From NCBI GenBank assembly GCA_007118765.1, contig SKQZ01000081.1, forward strand, positions 1 to 18,082: 18,082 bases of DNA. The letters run 5' to 3'. The notes under the pieces are model-generated. The model was given only the letters and a program-made list of their open reading frames with translations. It was not told the DNA's origin and did no database searches. Below, piece after piece: positions 1 through 6,282 of this stretch. The stretch comes from Candidatus Hydrogenedentota bacterium. Its GTDB lineage: Bacteria > Hydrogenedentota > Hydrogenedentia > Hydrogenedentales > CAITNO01. The position numbers were made by a program, and so were the translations under genes. Numbering within the stretch: position 1 is the stretch's first letter; every line of letters starts with the position of its first letter.

Positions 1-582
1 TTCCTCGCCGATGGTTGTTGTCGGGCCATGCCCGCAATACACGACGGTTTCATCGGGGAGCGGCATCAACTGTTCTTGGATACTGGTCAATAACTGTGAC
101 ATGCTGCCGCCGGGCAAATCAGTACGCCCTATGCTCCCGGCGAAGAGTACATCGCCGGCTATTACCACGCCATCGCTTACGAGTACCACATGGCCCGGCG
201 AGTGACCCGGCGTGTGGCGCACTTCAAAGCGGGCACTGCCCACCTCTATAACGTCACCGTGTTCCACAAAACGTTCCGGATCCGGTGATGCCGTAAAAGG
301 CACGCCAAACATGCGGCCTTGTTCACAAAGCGTTTGCAGCAGCGGCACATCGGCCTTGTGACACACCAATGGCGCGCCTGTTGCCTGCACCAGTTCGGCG
401 TTGCCGCCGCTGTGGTCACAATGGCAATGGGTATTAAATATCATCGTTACGTTGCAATCAGCAATGCTTGTCATGAGCGCGGCGGTTGCCTCGCCCGGAT
501 CAATCACGATTGCTTCGTCGGCATCTTTCACAACATAGCAGTTTGTATAAAACGGGGTAACCGGAAAAGTCAGAATTTCCAC
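1..582 (-). CDS. MBL-fold metal hydrolase (glyoxalase II-like), 3' end cut by window edge
   Basis: A metallo-beta-lactamase-fold hydrolase of the small glyoxalase II-like group (usually a little over 200 residues). 194 codons are visible and the frame is still open at base 1, so only a short C-terminal tail should be missing. The zinc ligands are visible: the THCHCDH motif (His52, His54, Asp56, His57), His126 in TPGHSPGH, Asp144 in IAGD and His185 in CGHGP. The protein starts at a GTG with AAGGAG 8 nt upstream; no ATG near the N-terminus fits, and the conserved beta-strand (EILTFPVTPFYTNCYVV) begins at once after the GTG. Members of this group hydrolyse thioesters such as S-lactoylglutathione or act on other sulfur substrates; which one applies here cannot be told. 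No signal peptide is seen, so it is probably cytoplasmic. It lies 265 bp downstream of the coiled-coil gene on the same strand and may have its own transcript. Confidence 0.88.
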   Translation of the reverse strand, partial: MEILTFPVTPFYTNCYVVKDADEAIVIDPGEATAALMTSIADCNVTMIFNTHCHCDHSGGNAELVQATGAPLVCHKADVPLLQTLCEQGRMFGVPFTASPDPERFVEHGDVIEVGSARFEVRHTPGHSPGHVVLVSDGVVIAGDVLFAGSIGRTDLPGGSMSQLLTSIQEQLMPLPDETVVYCGHGPTTTIGEE

Positions 583-590
583 GTGCAAAT

Positions 591-596
591 CTCCTT
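591..596 (-). promoter_or_regulatory. Ribosome binding site deciding a GTG start
   Basis: AAGGAG on the minus strand, 8 nt before the GTG of the MBL-fold hydrolase. It is a near-perfect Shine-Dalgarno and supports the non-ATG start. A TATAAT string lies directly upstream (598-603), but it is too close to serve as the -10 box of this gene without losing the ribosome site. Confidence 0.7.
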
Positions 597-629
597 GATT
601 ATAAAACTTACATGCTACACGGCCGGTCC

Positions 630-654
630 GCATGAATCAAGCCCGTGTTCATGC
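630..654. repeat. Inverted repeat in the gap before the MBL-fold gene
   Basis: GCATGAA and TTCATGC form a 7-bp perfect stem with an 11-nt loop, within the 265-bp gap (583-847). No T-run follows on either strand, so it does not look like an intrinsic terminator. It lies about 50 bp before the GTG start of the hydrolase. It could be an operator or chance; the rest of the gap shows no gene I can support. Confidence 0.35.
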
Positions 655-847
655 TTCCCACAACATGATTTGAATCGGATGTGAAACACCGGCTTGCAGC
701 GTAGTCCGTGCCAACTCAATCCGTATTGCAAGCGAATCAGCCACTTCAGTTGCAACACAGCCGATGGAATCTATACGCATGGACAAGCAACTGTCCGATG
801 TAAACGGCCCGTATGGGTTTGCGGGAAATATTGTGTGATTGCCCCAT

Positions 848-2095
848 TTAGTCGGTTGATTGTATGGTGCCGCCAATTTCCTCAAAAACATCAAGCGGGT
901 CGTTTTCCGCCAAATCAATGGAACAGAAAGTATCCCGGTCTGCGCGGACGGCAAGGATACATGACGGGACGCCGCCGCTCTTGGCGTCGTCCTGCAAATA
1001 TAAATAGCCTCTGAATTGAACTGCCGCCACCGACTGCACTTTGTCCATCATAAAGACTTCATAGAGGGTGCGCAACGGAATCTCGTGTAGTAGTTGTGCA
1101 TACAATCGGTCACGTTCGTCTTCTTCAATGACGGTCTCAAAAAAGGCATCCGCTTCTTTGTCATAGGATACGCTGGCCAACCTGGGAAGCCCTTTGAGCG
1201 CGGGCAGTAAATAATCCACAATGAGCAGTTGATTCTCCTGATCAAAATCCAACTCATAACTTTGTGGGAAAGAAGGCGGATAATTGGAGAATGCGAGCAC
1301 CATGTCGAAGTAGTCCAATATGGCATGGGGGTTATGTTGTTCAAAGGCCATCTTTTTGGCCTCGACGATTTGGACACACTTCTCGCGCTCCCGGTAATAG
1401 TGTTCTTTGTCCTGTCCCCATTCCTGCAGATTCCGTTTGTGTTCCACTTGGATAGCCTGCGCTCGCTGCTTGTATTGCTGCATTTGCTCTTGATACAGGC
1501 GACGCACCCGCAACGCCAGTTGTTCCCACTGCGTATGTGCGGTTTCAAAGCGCATGCGCGCTTCCCGCTCTTTTTGTTCCCGCTTGGATCGCACCAATCG
1601 GTCCATGGGTTCAAGTCTGGGTTTGAATACCGCGTCAGTAGCCTTTGGTTCGCGCGGCAACGATGGTTTTTCCGGGGGTTCGGGCATATCCGGCGGGCTC
1701 GGTTGCGGCTTGGGATAATCCGGATATTTTTTGAGCGCATCCCATGAGAAGCGGGAGCCTTTTTGCAGTGCATTGCCGAGCACGTTATAGGCATAACTCA
1801 GTTCTTGCTGTGCCAGCTCCGTCCGGCCTTCCGCGATCTTCAGTTTTTGGCGCGGGCGCACTTCAGGCCGCTTGGCATTCATTTCCAGACCGAGCTTTTT
1901 GCGCTTTACCGTGGAAAAATGTTCGTGCTGCGCTTTCCAGAGGATGTCCTGGAAAACGGCTTTATGCACCGCAAATTCAGGCGTGTCAGAAGAAACATTG
2001 CGGTGCTTGTTCAATTGGGGATAAATGGCGGGCAAACGATACCGCTCAAGTCCCGACGGGGTTGTAAAGGTCTCTATTGCTGATTCATCGTACAT
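848..2095 (-). CDS. Coiled-coil protein related to Mrr-type restriction endonucleases, nuclease domain absent
   Basis: A 415-residue soluble protein without signal peptide or membrane segment. Residues 60-125 are charged and helical. Residues 123-150 are a proline-rich linker (KPQPSPPDMPEPPEKPSLP), 160-250 a long Arg/Glu/Gln-rich coiled coil, and 255-405 a globular alpha/beta region with NYPPSFPQSYELDFD, LLIVDYLLPALKGLPRL and LRTLYEVF. From memory, this order and these strings match a family annotated as restriction endonuclease, in which the globular part (ending near a ...INLANVDPKACF-like segment) leads into a C-terminal Mrr PD-(D/E)xK domain. Here the equivalent segment is IDLAENDPLDVF and the protein stops 12 residues later. 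I read the three minus frames below the stop to about base 650 and found no Mrr motifs, so this is not a simple recent frameshift. The start has only a weak GAGAA ribosome site. A DNA-defence or DNA-processing role is possible but not shown. Confidence 0.72.
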   Translation of the reverse strand: MYDESAIETFTTPSGLERYRLPAIYPQLNKHRNVSSDTPEFAVHKAVFQDILWKAQHEHFSTVKRKKLGLEMNAKRPEVRPRQKLKIAEGRTELAQQELSYAYNVLGNALQKGSRFSWDALKKYPDYPKPQPSPPDMPEPPEKPSLPREPKATDAVFKPRLEPMDRLVRSKREQKEREARMRFETAHTQWEQLALRVRRLYQEQMQQYKQRAQAIQVEHKRNLQEWGQDKEHYYREREKCVQIVEAKKMAFEQHNPHAILDYFDMVLAFSNYPPSFPQSYELDFDQENQLLIVDYLLPALKGLPRLASVSYDKEADAFFETVIEEDERDRLYAQLLHEIPLRTLYEVFMMDKVQSVAAVQFRGYLYLQDDAKSGGVPSCILAVRADRDTFCSIDLAENDPLDVFEEIGGTIQSTD

Positions 2096-2163
2096 GTATT
2101 GTTCTCAGTATTCTTTACGAACACTTCAAAGCGATGGAGTTGCCAGTGTGCTAGCGCAGGCAA

Positions 2164-2180
2164 TGGCCAAGGTTTGGCCA
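2164..2180. repeat. Perfect 7-bp hairpin upstream of the coiled-coil gene
   Basis: TGGCCAA-GGT-TTGGCCA, a perfect 7-bp stem with a 3-nt loop, in the 194-bp gap between thiD and the coiled-coil gene. No T-run follows on either strand, so a classical terminator is unlikely. A second small stem (CTGCT-GAAC-AGCAG, 2192-2205) lies 11 bp away. In the minus-strand transcript both would sit in the leader of the coiled-coil gene. Confidence 0.45.
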
Positions 2181-2191
2181 GAGGCTGCGTG

Positions 2192-2205
2192 CTGCTGAAC
2201 AGCAG
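2192..2205. repeat. Small hairpin (CTGCTGAACAGCAG)
   Basis: A 5-bp stem with a 4-nt loop, next to the 2164-2180 hairpin. The two together could be an RNA structure or operator in the leader of the coiled-coil gene. On its own it is short enough to be chance. An AT-rich pocket with -10-like strings (minus strand TATAAAGTATGATATT, near 2234-2250) lies about 30 bp upstream and could mark a promoter, but no good -35 box is seen. Confidence 0.3.
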
Positions 2206-2289
2206 TTGTTTCAAAACGTTTCGATTGAAGCGCTGAATATCATACTTTATACCACAAGGCGTATTCTATTTCCAGTCTTCTTGTCTGCA

Positions 2290-3114
2290 TTATGCTTGCC
2301 GGGCCGGATGTCCCGTCACGTTCCAACCGTGGTGCAACGGGCCCACGCCTTTGCCGATGTTTAATCTGTCGCTCTCGGCGATGGCACGGGTCAAATAATC
2401 TTTCGCCCGCTGTATCGCTTCCGGCACGGCGTGACCCTGTGCCAACTGGCACGCGATGGCGGCCGCAAACGTACAGCCCGTGCCGTGTGTGTTGTTGGTG
2501 TTGATACGTTTCGTGGCGTACACCTTTTGGACATCGCCATCGTACAAATAATCCACTGCTTCCGGGGAATCGAAGTGTCCCCCCTTCAACAGGACACAAC
2601 GGGGTCCCAGCGCATGCAGCGCATCCAACACATCATGGACATGAGTATACGGGTCAAGGGCAATGCCGGTCAACACCGATGCTTCCGGCACATTGGGCGT
2701 TACAAGCGTTGCCAGCGGCAACAGCCGTTCTTTCAATCGGTCAACGGCGCTGTCCTCAAGCAGGCGTGCGCCGCTTTTCGAAATCATTACCGGATCCACC
2801 ACCAGGTTGGGGGGTTGATACCGCTCCAGTACCGTGGCCACCGCCTCAATAATCTCCGCGCTCATGAGCATGCCCGTCTTTACCGCGTCAACACCGATGT
2901 CTTCCAGTACCGCCTCCAATTGGTGTACTACCTCTGACGGGGGTATGGCGTGAATACTGCGGACTGAGACCGTATTTTGCGCCGTGATTGCGGTGATAAC
3001 CGTCATGCCGTAACATCCCAGTGCGGAACAGGTCTTCAAATCCGCCTGTATGCCTGCGCCGCCGCCGCTATCGCTTCCTGCAATGGATAATACCCGTTTG
3101 ATTGTAGTGGTCAT
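2290..3114 (-). CDS. thiD: Hydroxymethylpyrimidine / phosphomethylpyrimidine kinase
   Basis: ThiD phosphorylates 4-amino-5-hydroxymethyl-2-methylpyrimidine twice (HMP to HMP-P to HMP-PP) for thiamine biosynthesis in the cytoplasm. The 274-residue length is usual for the family. Visible hallmarks of this ribokinase-fold enzyme are VLSIAGSDSGGGAGIQADLK near the N-terminus, the VDPVMISKSG segment, TPNVPEA, VLLKGGH and the NTHGTGCTFAAAIA anion-hole/catalytic motif with the Gly-Thr-Gly-Cys signature. The frame is open for 51 codons further upstream, but that part is Arg/Lys-rich and overlaps the 3' end of topA in another frame. The ATG before TTTIKRVLSIAG is the right start, with a weak GGAA site 6 nt upstream. 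It begins 19 bp after the topA stop, so the two are probably co-transcribed. No thiC, thiE or TPP riboswitch is visible nearby. Confidence 0.96.
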   Translation of the reverse strand: MTTTIKRVLSIAGSDSGGGAGIQADLKTCSALGCYGMTVITAITAQNTVSVRSIHAIPPSEVVHQLEAVLEDIGVDAVKTGMLMSAEIIEAVATVLERYQPPNLVVDPVMISKSGARLLEDSAVDRLKERLLPLATLVTPNVPEASVLTGIALDPYTHVHDVLDALHALGPRCVLLKGGHFDSPEAVDYLYDGDVQKVYATKRINTNNTHGTGCTFAAAIACQLAQGHAVPEAIQRAKDYLTRAIAESDRLNIGKGVGPLHHGWNVTGHPARQA

Positions 3115-3133
3115 TGGCGTTTCCAAATACGAG

Positions 3134-5800
3134 TCATGCGTCGTCTTGTGTGCTTGTTTTCTTCTTGGCGGCGGCTTTCTTTTTTGCCGCCGCTTTCTTC
3201 TTGGGCGTCCGTTTACGGGTCGTTTTCTTGGCAGCCGCTTTCTCCAGCAGCGCCAGCGCCTGGTCAAGCGTTACGGCATCGGCCGCCATGTCTTTGGGCA
3301 GGGAGGCGTTTACCGTGCCATCTGTGACATACGGGCCATAACGTCCCTCATACAGTTCCACGGCGGCGTTGCTGTCCGGTTTGTCGCCCAGACTCCGCAG
3401 CAGTTTCTTGGAGGCCCGCCCTTTTTTTGGTTGTGCCAGGATGTGAAGCGCTTCGTCAAGGGTCAAGGTAAACAATTGCGACTGCTCCACACTGCGGAAA
3501 TCCCCGTCATGCACCACATAGGGGCCGAAACGTCCCAAGCCAACCGATATGGTCTTGCCCGTTTCCGGGTGTTTGCCCAATGTACGCGGCAGTTCCAACA
3601 GCTGCAGCGCCTGTTCCAAGGAGACGTCTTCCATTTTCATGCCGCGCGGCAGACTGACCCGTTTCGGCTTTTTCGCTTCGGTATCCGTATCGCCCAGCTG
3701 CACATACGGTCCGTAGGGGCCCTCCAGCAAATAGACGGGCTTGCCTGTTTTCGGGCATTTTCCCAGCCCATCTTCGCCGCGTGCTTTTGCTTCCAATAAT
3801 TCCAGCGCCCGTTCAACGGTTAACGCGTCGTAGTACAAATCGTTTGGGATTGAGGCGACGTTACCTGTGCCGCCATCACCGCGCTGGATAAAAGGGGCGC
3901 CCTTCCCGAGCCGCACCACGAGTTCCTGTTGTGTATCATCGGCACCAATGGGTATTGCGGGATACTCAATGGATTCAAAGGACGATTCAATATGCGGTTT
4001 CAAGCCGTCAATATCGGCTTCCTGATCACCGTAATAGAATCCTTTGATAAATTGCAGCCAGTCTTGTTGACCTGTGGCAATGTCGTCCAAATTGTCTTCC
4101 ATGCGCGCTGTAAAGTTCAGGTCAATATAGTCGTCAAAGTGCTTGCGCAACAACGATATGACGGCAATGCCCAAATATGTCGGGGCCAACGCAGAACCAA
4201 GCCGGTCCACATAGCCGCGTTGTTGCACAACAGATACCGTTGGCGCGTAGGTTGATGGCCGTCCGATGCCTTCTTCTTCCAAACGTTTCACCAGCGACGC
4301 CTCTGTAAACCTAGCCGGAGGTTGTGTCTCATGGGCGACCGATTCCAGCCCGACAAGTTGGATGGAGGCGTTTTCGTCACTGCCCACCGTCATGCCTTCT
4401 TCGATGGCCGGGAGTTCCGTGTCCTTTTGCTTGTCCGTGGTTACACGCATAAAGCCCGGGAACACGACCACCGAACCCGTTGCCCGGAGTTCGGCACGAT
4501 GCTCGTCATCAGCGGACTCAATATCTACCGACGTGCGCAAAACCACGGCATCCGCCATTTGCGAGGCAATGGCGCGGCGCCATATCACCTCATATAACCG
4601 AAGTTCATCACGGGAGAGGTAGGTTTCCACCATCTCCGGGGAACGTCCCATATAAGTCGGGCGGATGGCTTCGTGTGCTTCCTGCGCCATTTTCGATTTT
4701 GTGGTGAACTGGCGACGCTTGTGATAGCTATCACCAAACTGGTTGCGGATATACTGTGCCGCATCTTGCAGCGCTTTTTCGCTTAGCACCACCGAGTCGG
4801 TACGCATGTAGGTAATCAAGCCTTCCCGTCCGCCATCGCCCAAATCCACGCCTTCATACAGACGTTGCGCCACCTGCATGGTCTTGCGCGGCGAGAATCC
4901 CAATATGCTGCTGGCTGCCTGTTGCAACGTTGATGTGATAAACGGAGGATAGGGACGTACGCGCGATTCTTTTTGGTCAACACGTGACACACGCCACGGG
5001 AGCGCCGTCATCATGCGCTTTACAAGTGCATTGGCATCCTCCTCATGCAGCCAAATTACGCTGTCCTCATTGCCCGGCTTCAAGCGCCCTGTGTTCGCGT
5101 CAAAATCCTTGCCGGTGGCGAGCCGCTTGCCGTCCAAACTGTTTAATACCGCCTTGAATTGTTTGCCCGACCGTGTGAGCATGGCTTCTGCGTCGTAGTA
5201 GGCCGCCTTTACAAAGGCGCGCCGTTCCTCTTCGCGCTCCACCACAAGCCGCAATGCCACGCTTTGAACACGTCCGGCGCTTAGTTTGCTGCGCACCTTG
5301 CGCCAGAGCACGGGCGACAATTCATATCCGAAGAGACGGTCCAAAATGCGGCGTGTTTCCTGTGCGCGCACCAGTTGCTCATTGACATCCCGCGGCTGGT
5401 TCATGGCTTCATTGATGGCCGAACGGGTAATCTCATGAAAGGCGATGCGCTTCACCGGAACTTTGGGTTTGAGCACTTCCAGCAAATGCCAGCTGATGGA
5501 TTCACCTTCGCGGTCTTCATCCGTCGCGAGTATTACTTCATCGGCCTGTTTACACAATTTCTTGAGTTCGGCGATATGCTTTCTGCTTTCTTTTTGCACC
5601 ACATAGACCGCATTAAAATCATCGTCAACATTCACCCCGAGCCGGGCCCAGGGTTTGGACTTCACCGACGCAGGAATCTCACTGGCCGATTTGGGCAGAT
5701 CACGCACGTGGCCAAAACTGGCACAGACCTTGTACTCATTGCCCAGAAACTTGCTTATGGTGGTCGCCTTTGCGGGCGATTCTACAATTACCAACTTCAA
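3134..5800 (-). CDS. topA: DNA topoisomerase I (type IA), zinc-finger-free form with Lys-rich tail
   Basis: This enzyme relaxes negative supercoils by cutting one strand through a 5'-phosphotyrosine. The 888-residue protein begins with the TOPRIM domain (VIVESPAKA at 4-12, metal-binding DEDREGE at 94-100). The catalytic Tyr331 lies in GLITYMRTDS, and the strand-passage core continues to about residue 585. The C-terminus lacks the C4 zinc fingers of the E. coli enzyme. It carries about four Topo_C repeats instead, the last three with a G-(R/P)-(Y/F)-GPYV core (near 694, 756 and 819), and ends in a Lys/Ala-rich tail from about 854 that should bind DNA. I chose the TTG at 5800, not the ATG 35 codons upstream: GGAAGGA lies 9 nt before the TTG, homology starts right there (LKLVIVES), and the upstream residues do not look like the family. 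It heads the topA-thiD pair, with the divergent gap as promoter region. Confidence 0.96.
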   Translation of the reverse strand: MKLVIVESPAKATTISKFLGNEYKVCASFGHVRDLPKSASEIPASVKSKPWARLGVNVDDDFNAVYVVQKESRKHIAELKKLCKQADEVILATDEDREGESISWHLLEVLKPKVPVKRIAFHEITRSAINEAMNQPRDVNEQLVRAQETRRILDRLFGYELSPVLWRKVRSKLSAGRVQSVALRLVVEREEERRAFVKAAYYDAEAMLTRSGKQFKAVLNSLDGKRLATGKDFDANTGRLKPGNEDSVIWLHEEDANALVKRMMTALPWRVSRVDQKESRVRPYPPFITSTLQQAASSILGFSPRKTMQVAQRLYEGVDLGDGGREGLITYMRTDSVVLSEKALQDAAQYIRNQFGDSYHKRRQFTTKSKMAQEAHEAIRPTYMGRSPEMVETYLSRDELRLYEVIWRRAIASQMADAVVLRTSVDIESADDEHRAELRATGSVVVFPGFMRVTTDKQKDTELPAIEEGMTVGSDENASIQLVGLESVAHETQPPARFTEASLVKRLEEEGIGRPSTYAPTVSVVQQRGYVDRLGSALAPTYLGIAVISLLRKHFDDYIDLNFTARMEDNLDDIATGQQDWLQFIKGFYYGDQEADIDGLKPHIESSFESIEYPAIPIGADDTQQELVVRLGKGAPFIQRGDGGTGNVASIPNDLYYDALTVERALELLEAKARGEDGLGKCPKTGKPVYLLEGPYGPYVQLGDTDTEAKKPKRVSLPRGMKMEDVSLEQALQLLELPRTLGKHPETGKTISVGLGRFGPYVVHDGDFRSVEQSQLFTLTLDEALHILAQPKKGRASKKLLRSLGDKPDSNAAVELYEGRYGPYVTDGTVNASLPKDMAADAVTLDQALALLEKAAAKKTTRKRTPKKKAAAKKKAAAKKKTSTQDDA

Positions 5801-5809
5801 TGCAACAAT

Positions 5810-5816
5810 TCCTTCC
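5810..5816 (-). promoter_or_regulatory. Ribosome binding site deciding the TTG start of topA
   Basis: GGAAGGA on the minus strand, 9 nt upstream of the TTG. It is the only good ribosome site near the point where TOPRIM homology begins. The ATGs further upstream in the same frame have no comparable site. Confidence 0.7.
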
Positions 5817-6070
5817 GGTTGCAATACACAGTGATAGGCGGCGGCCCAACTGCTGGACGTTTTCCTCTCGCCGACCGCGCCCGTAGGCTGCCGTGTCATA
5901 ATCACGGCAAACGGTATGATGCGGCAATGGGCTTTGTATCCTTTGATACGATGAATATCTTGTTGTGAAGCCCTCTGCGCTCATGCCGGATACAAAATGA
6001 CGGCTGTCACACTACAAGCGCCCCATAGCCAATTTCCCAACGCCGATAATGTTATGTGGACAACCTGTCG

Positions 6071-6098
6071 ACTTAATGACACAAGCAAAACACGTCAA
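6071..6098 (-). promoter_or_regulatory. Weak candidate sigma70-type promoter for topA
   Basis: On the minus strand TTGACG (6093-6098) matches the -35 consensus in five of six positions. The best -10 at 16 bp spacing is TTAAGT (6071-6076), which is poor. A start here would give a leader of roughly 260 nt before topA. It may be chance. Confidence 0.2.
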
Positions 6099-6282
6099 AA
6101 CGTATATGGTATCCGGCCAAGACAGTGGAACTATACCGAAGCACAGGCCAAGAAAACAATAATTTTCCGTTTGCTGCGCTTTTACGTCGGGCTATCACAA
6201 GAAAAAAACGCCGGAATGCTTGTGTCCGGGGCGCTGTTCTACCAAATAAGCCTATGGATTAACCAGCAAGGGAAACGGCACC

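Larger units (their letters stand above)
5801..6282. other. Divergent intergenic region between topA and the yyaL-like gene
   Basis: 482 bp without a gene I can support; short open frames here lack ribosome sites and family resemblance. It must hold the promoters of topA (leftward) and of the thioredoxin-domain gene (rightward). The rightward gene has AAGGGA at 6268-6273, 9 nt before its ATG. The stretch 6100-6280 is A-rich in places (CAAGAAAACAATAATTTT, CAAGAAAAAAACG), but I find no convincing -35/-10 pair on the plus strand. No tRNA, riboswitch or terminator is recognised. Confidence 0.6.

Noticed and set aside
598..603. TATAAT on the minus strand before the MBL-fold gene
   Set aside because: As a -10 box it would start transcription inside or after the ribosome site, and no -35 box lies 16-18 bp upstream.
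649..954. Minus-strand frame of 101 codons below the coiled-coil gene, considered as a frameshifted Mrr domain
   Set aside because: It has no PD-(D/E)xK or other Mrr strings and no ribosome site. The other two frames also lack them.
3115..3267. 51-codon Arg/Lys-rich extension of thiD
   Set aside because: It lies in another frame over the 3' end of topA. Its composition is a shadow of the topA Lys/Ala tail, and ThiD homology begins at the later ATG.
3050..3799. Plus-strand open frame of 249 codons opposite topA/thiD
   Set aside because: It is an antisense shadow: it spans two convincing minus-strand genes, has no ribosome site, and has Phe/Cys/Arg-rich composition typical of reversed frames.
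5801..5905. 35-codon N-terminal extension of topA up to an ATG
   Set aside because: It has no good ribosome site, does not resemble the family, and the TTG downstream has GGAAGGA at proper spacing.
5375..5968. Plus-strand open frame of 197 codons opposite the 5' part of topA
   Set aside because: It is an antisense shadow of the TOPRIM region, with no ribosome site or family resemblance.
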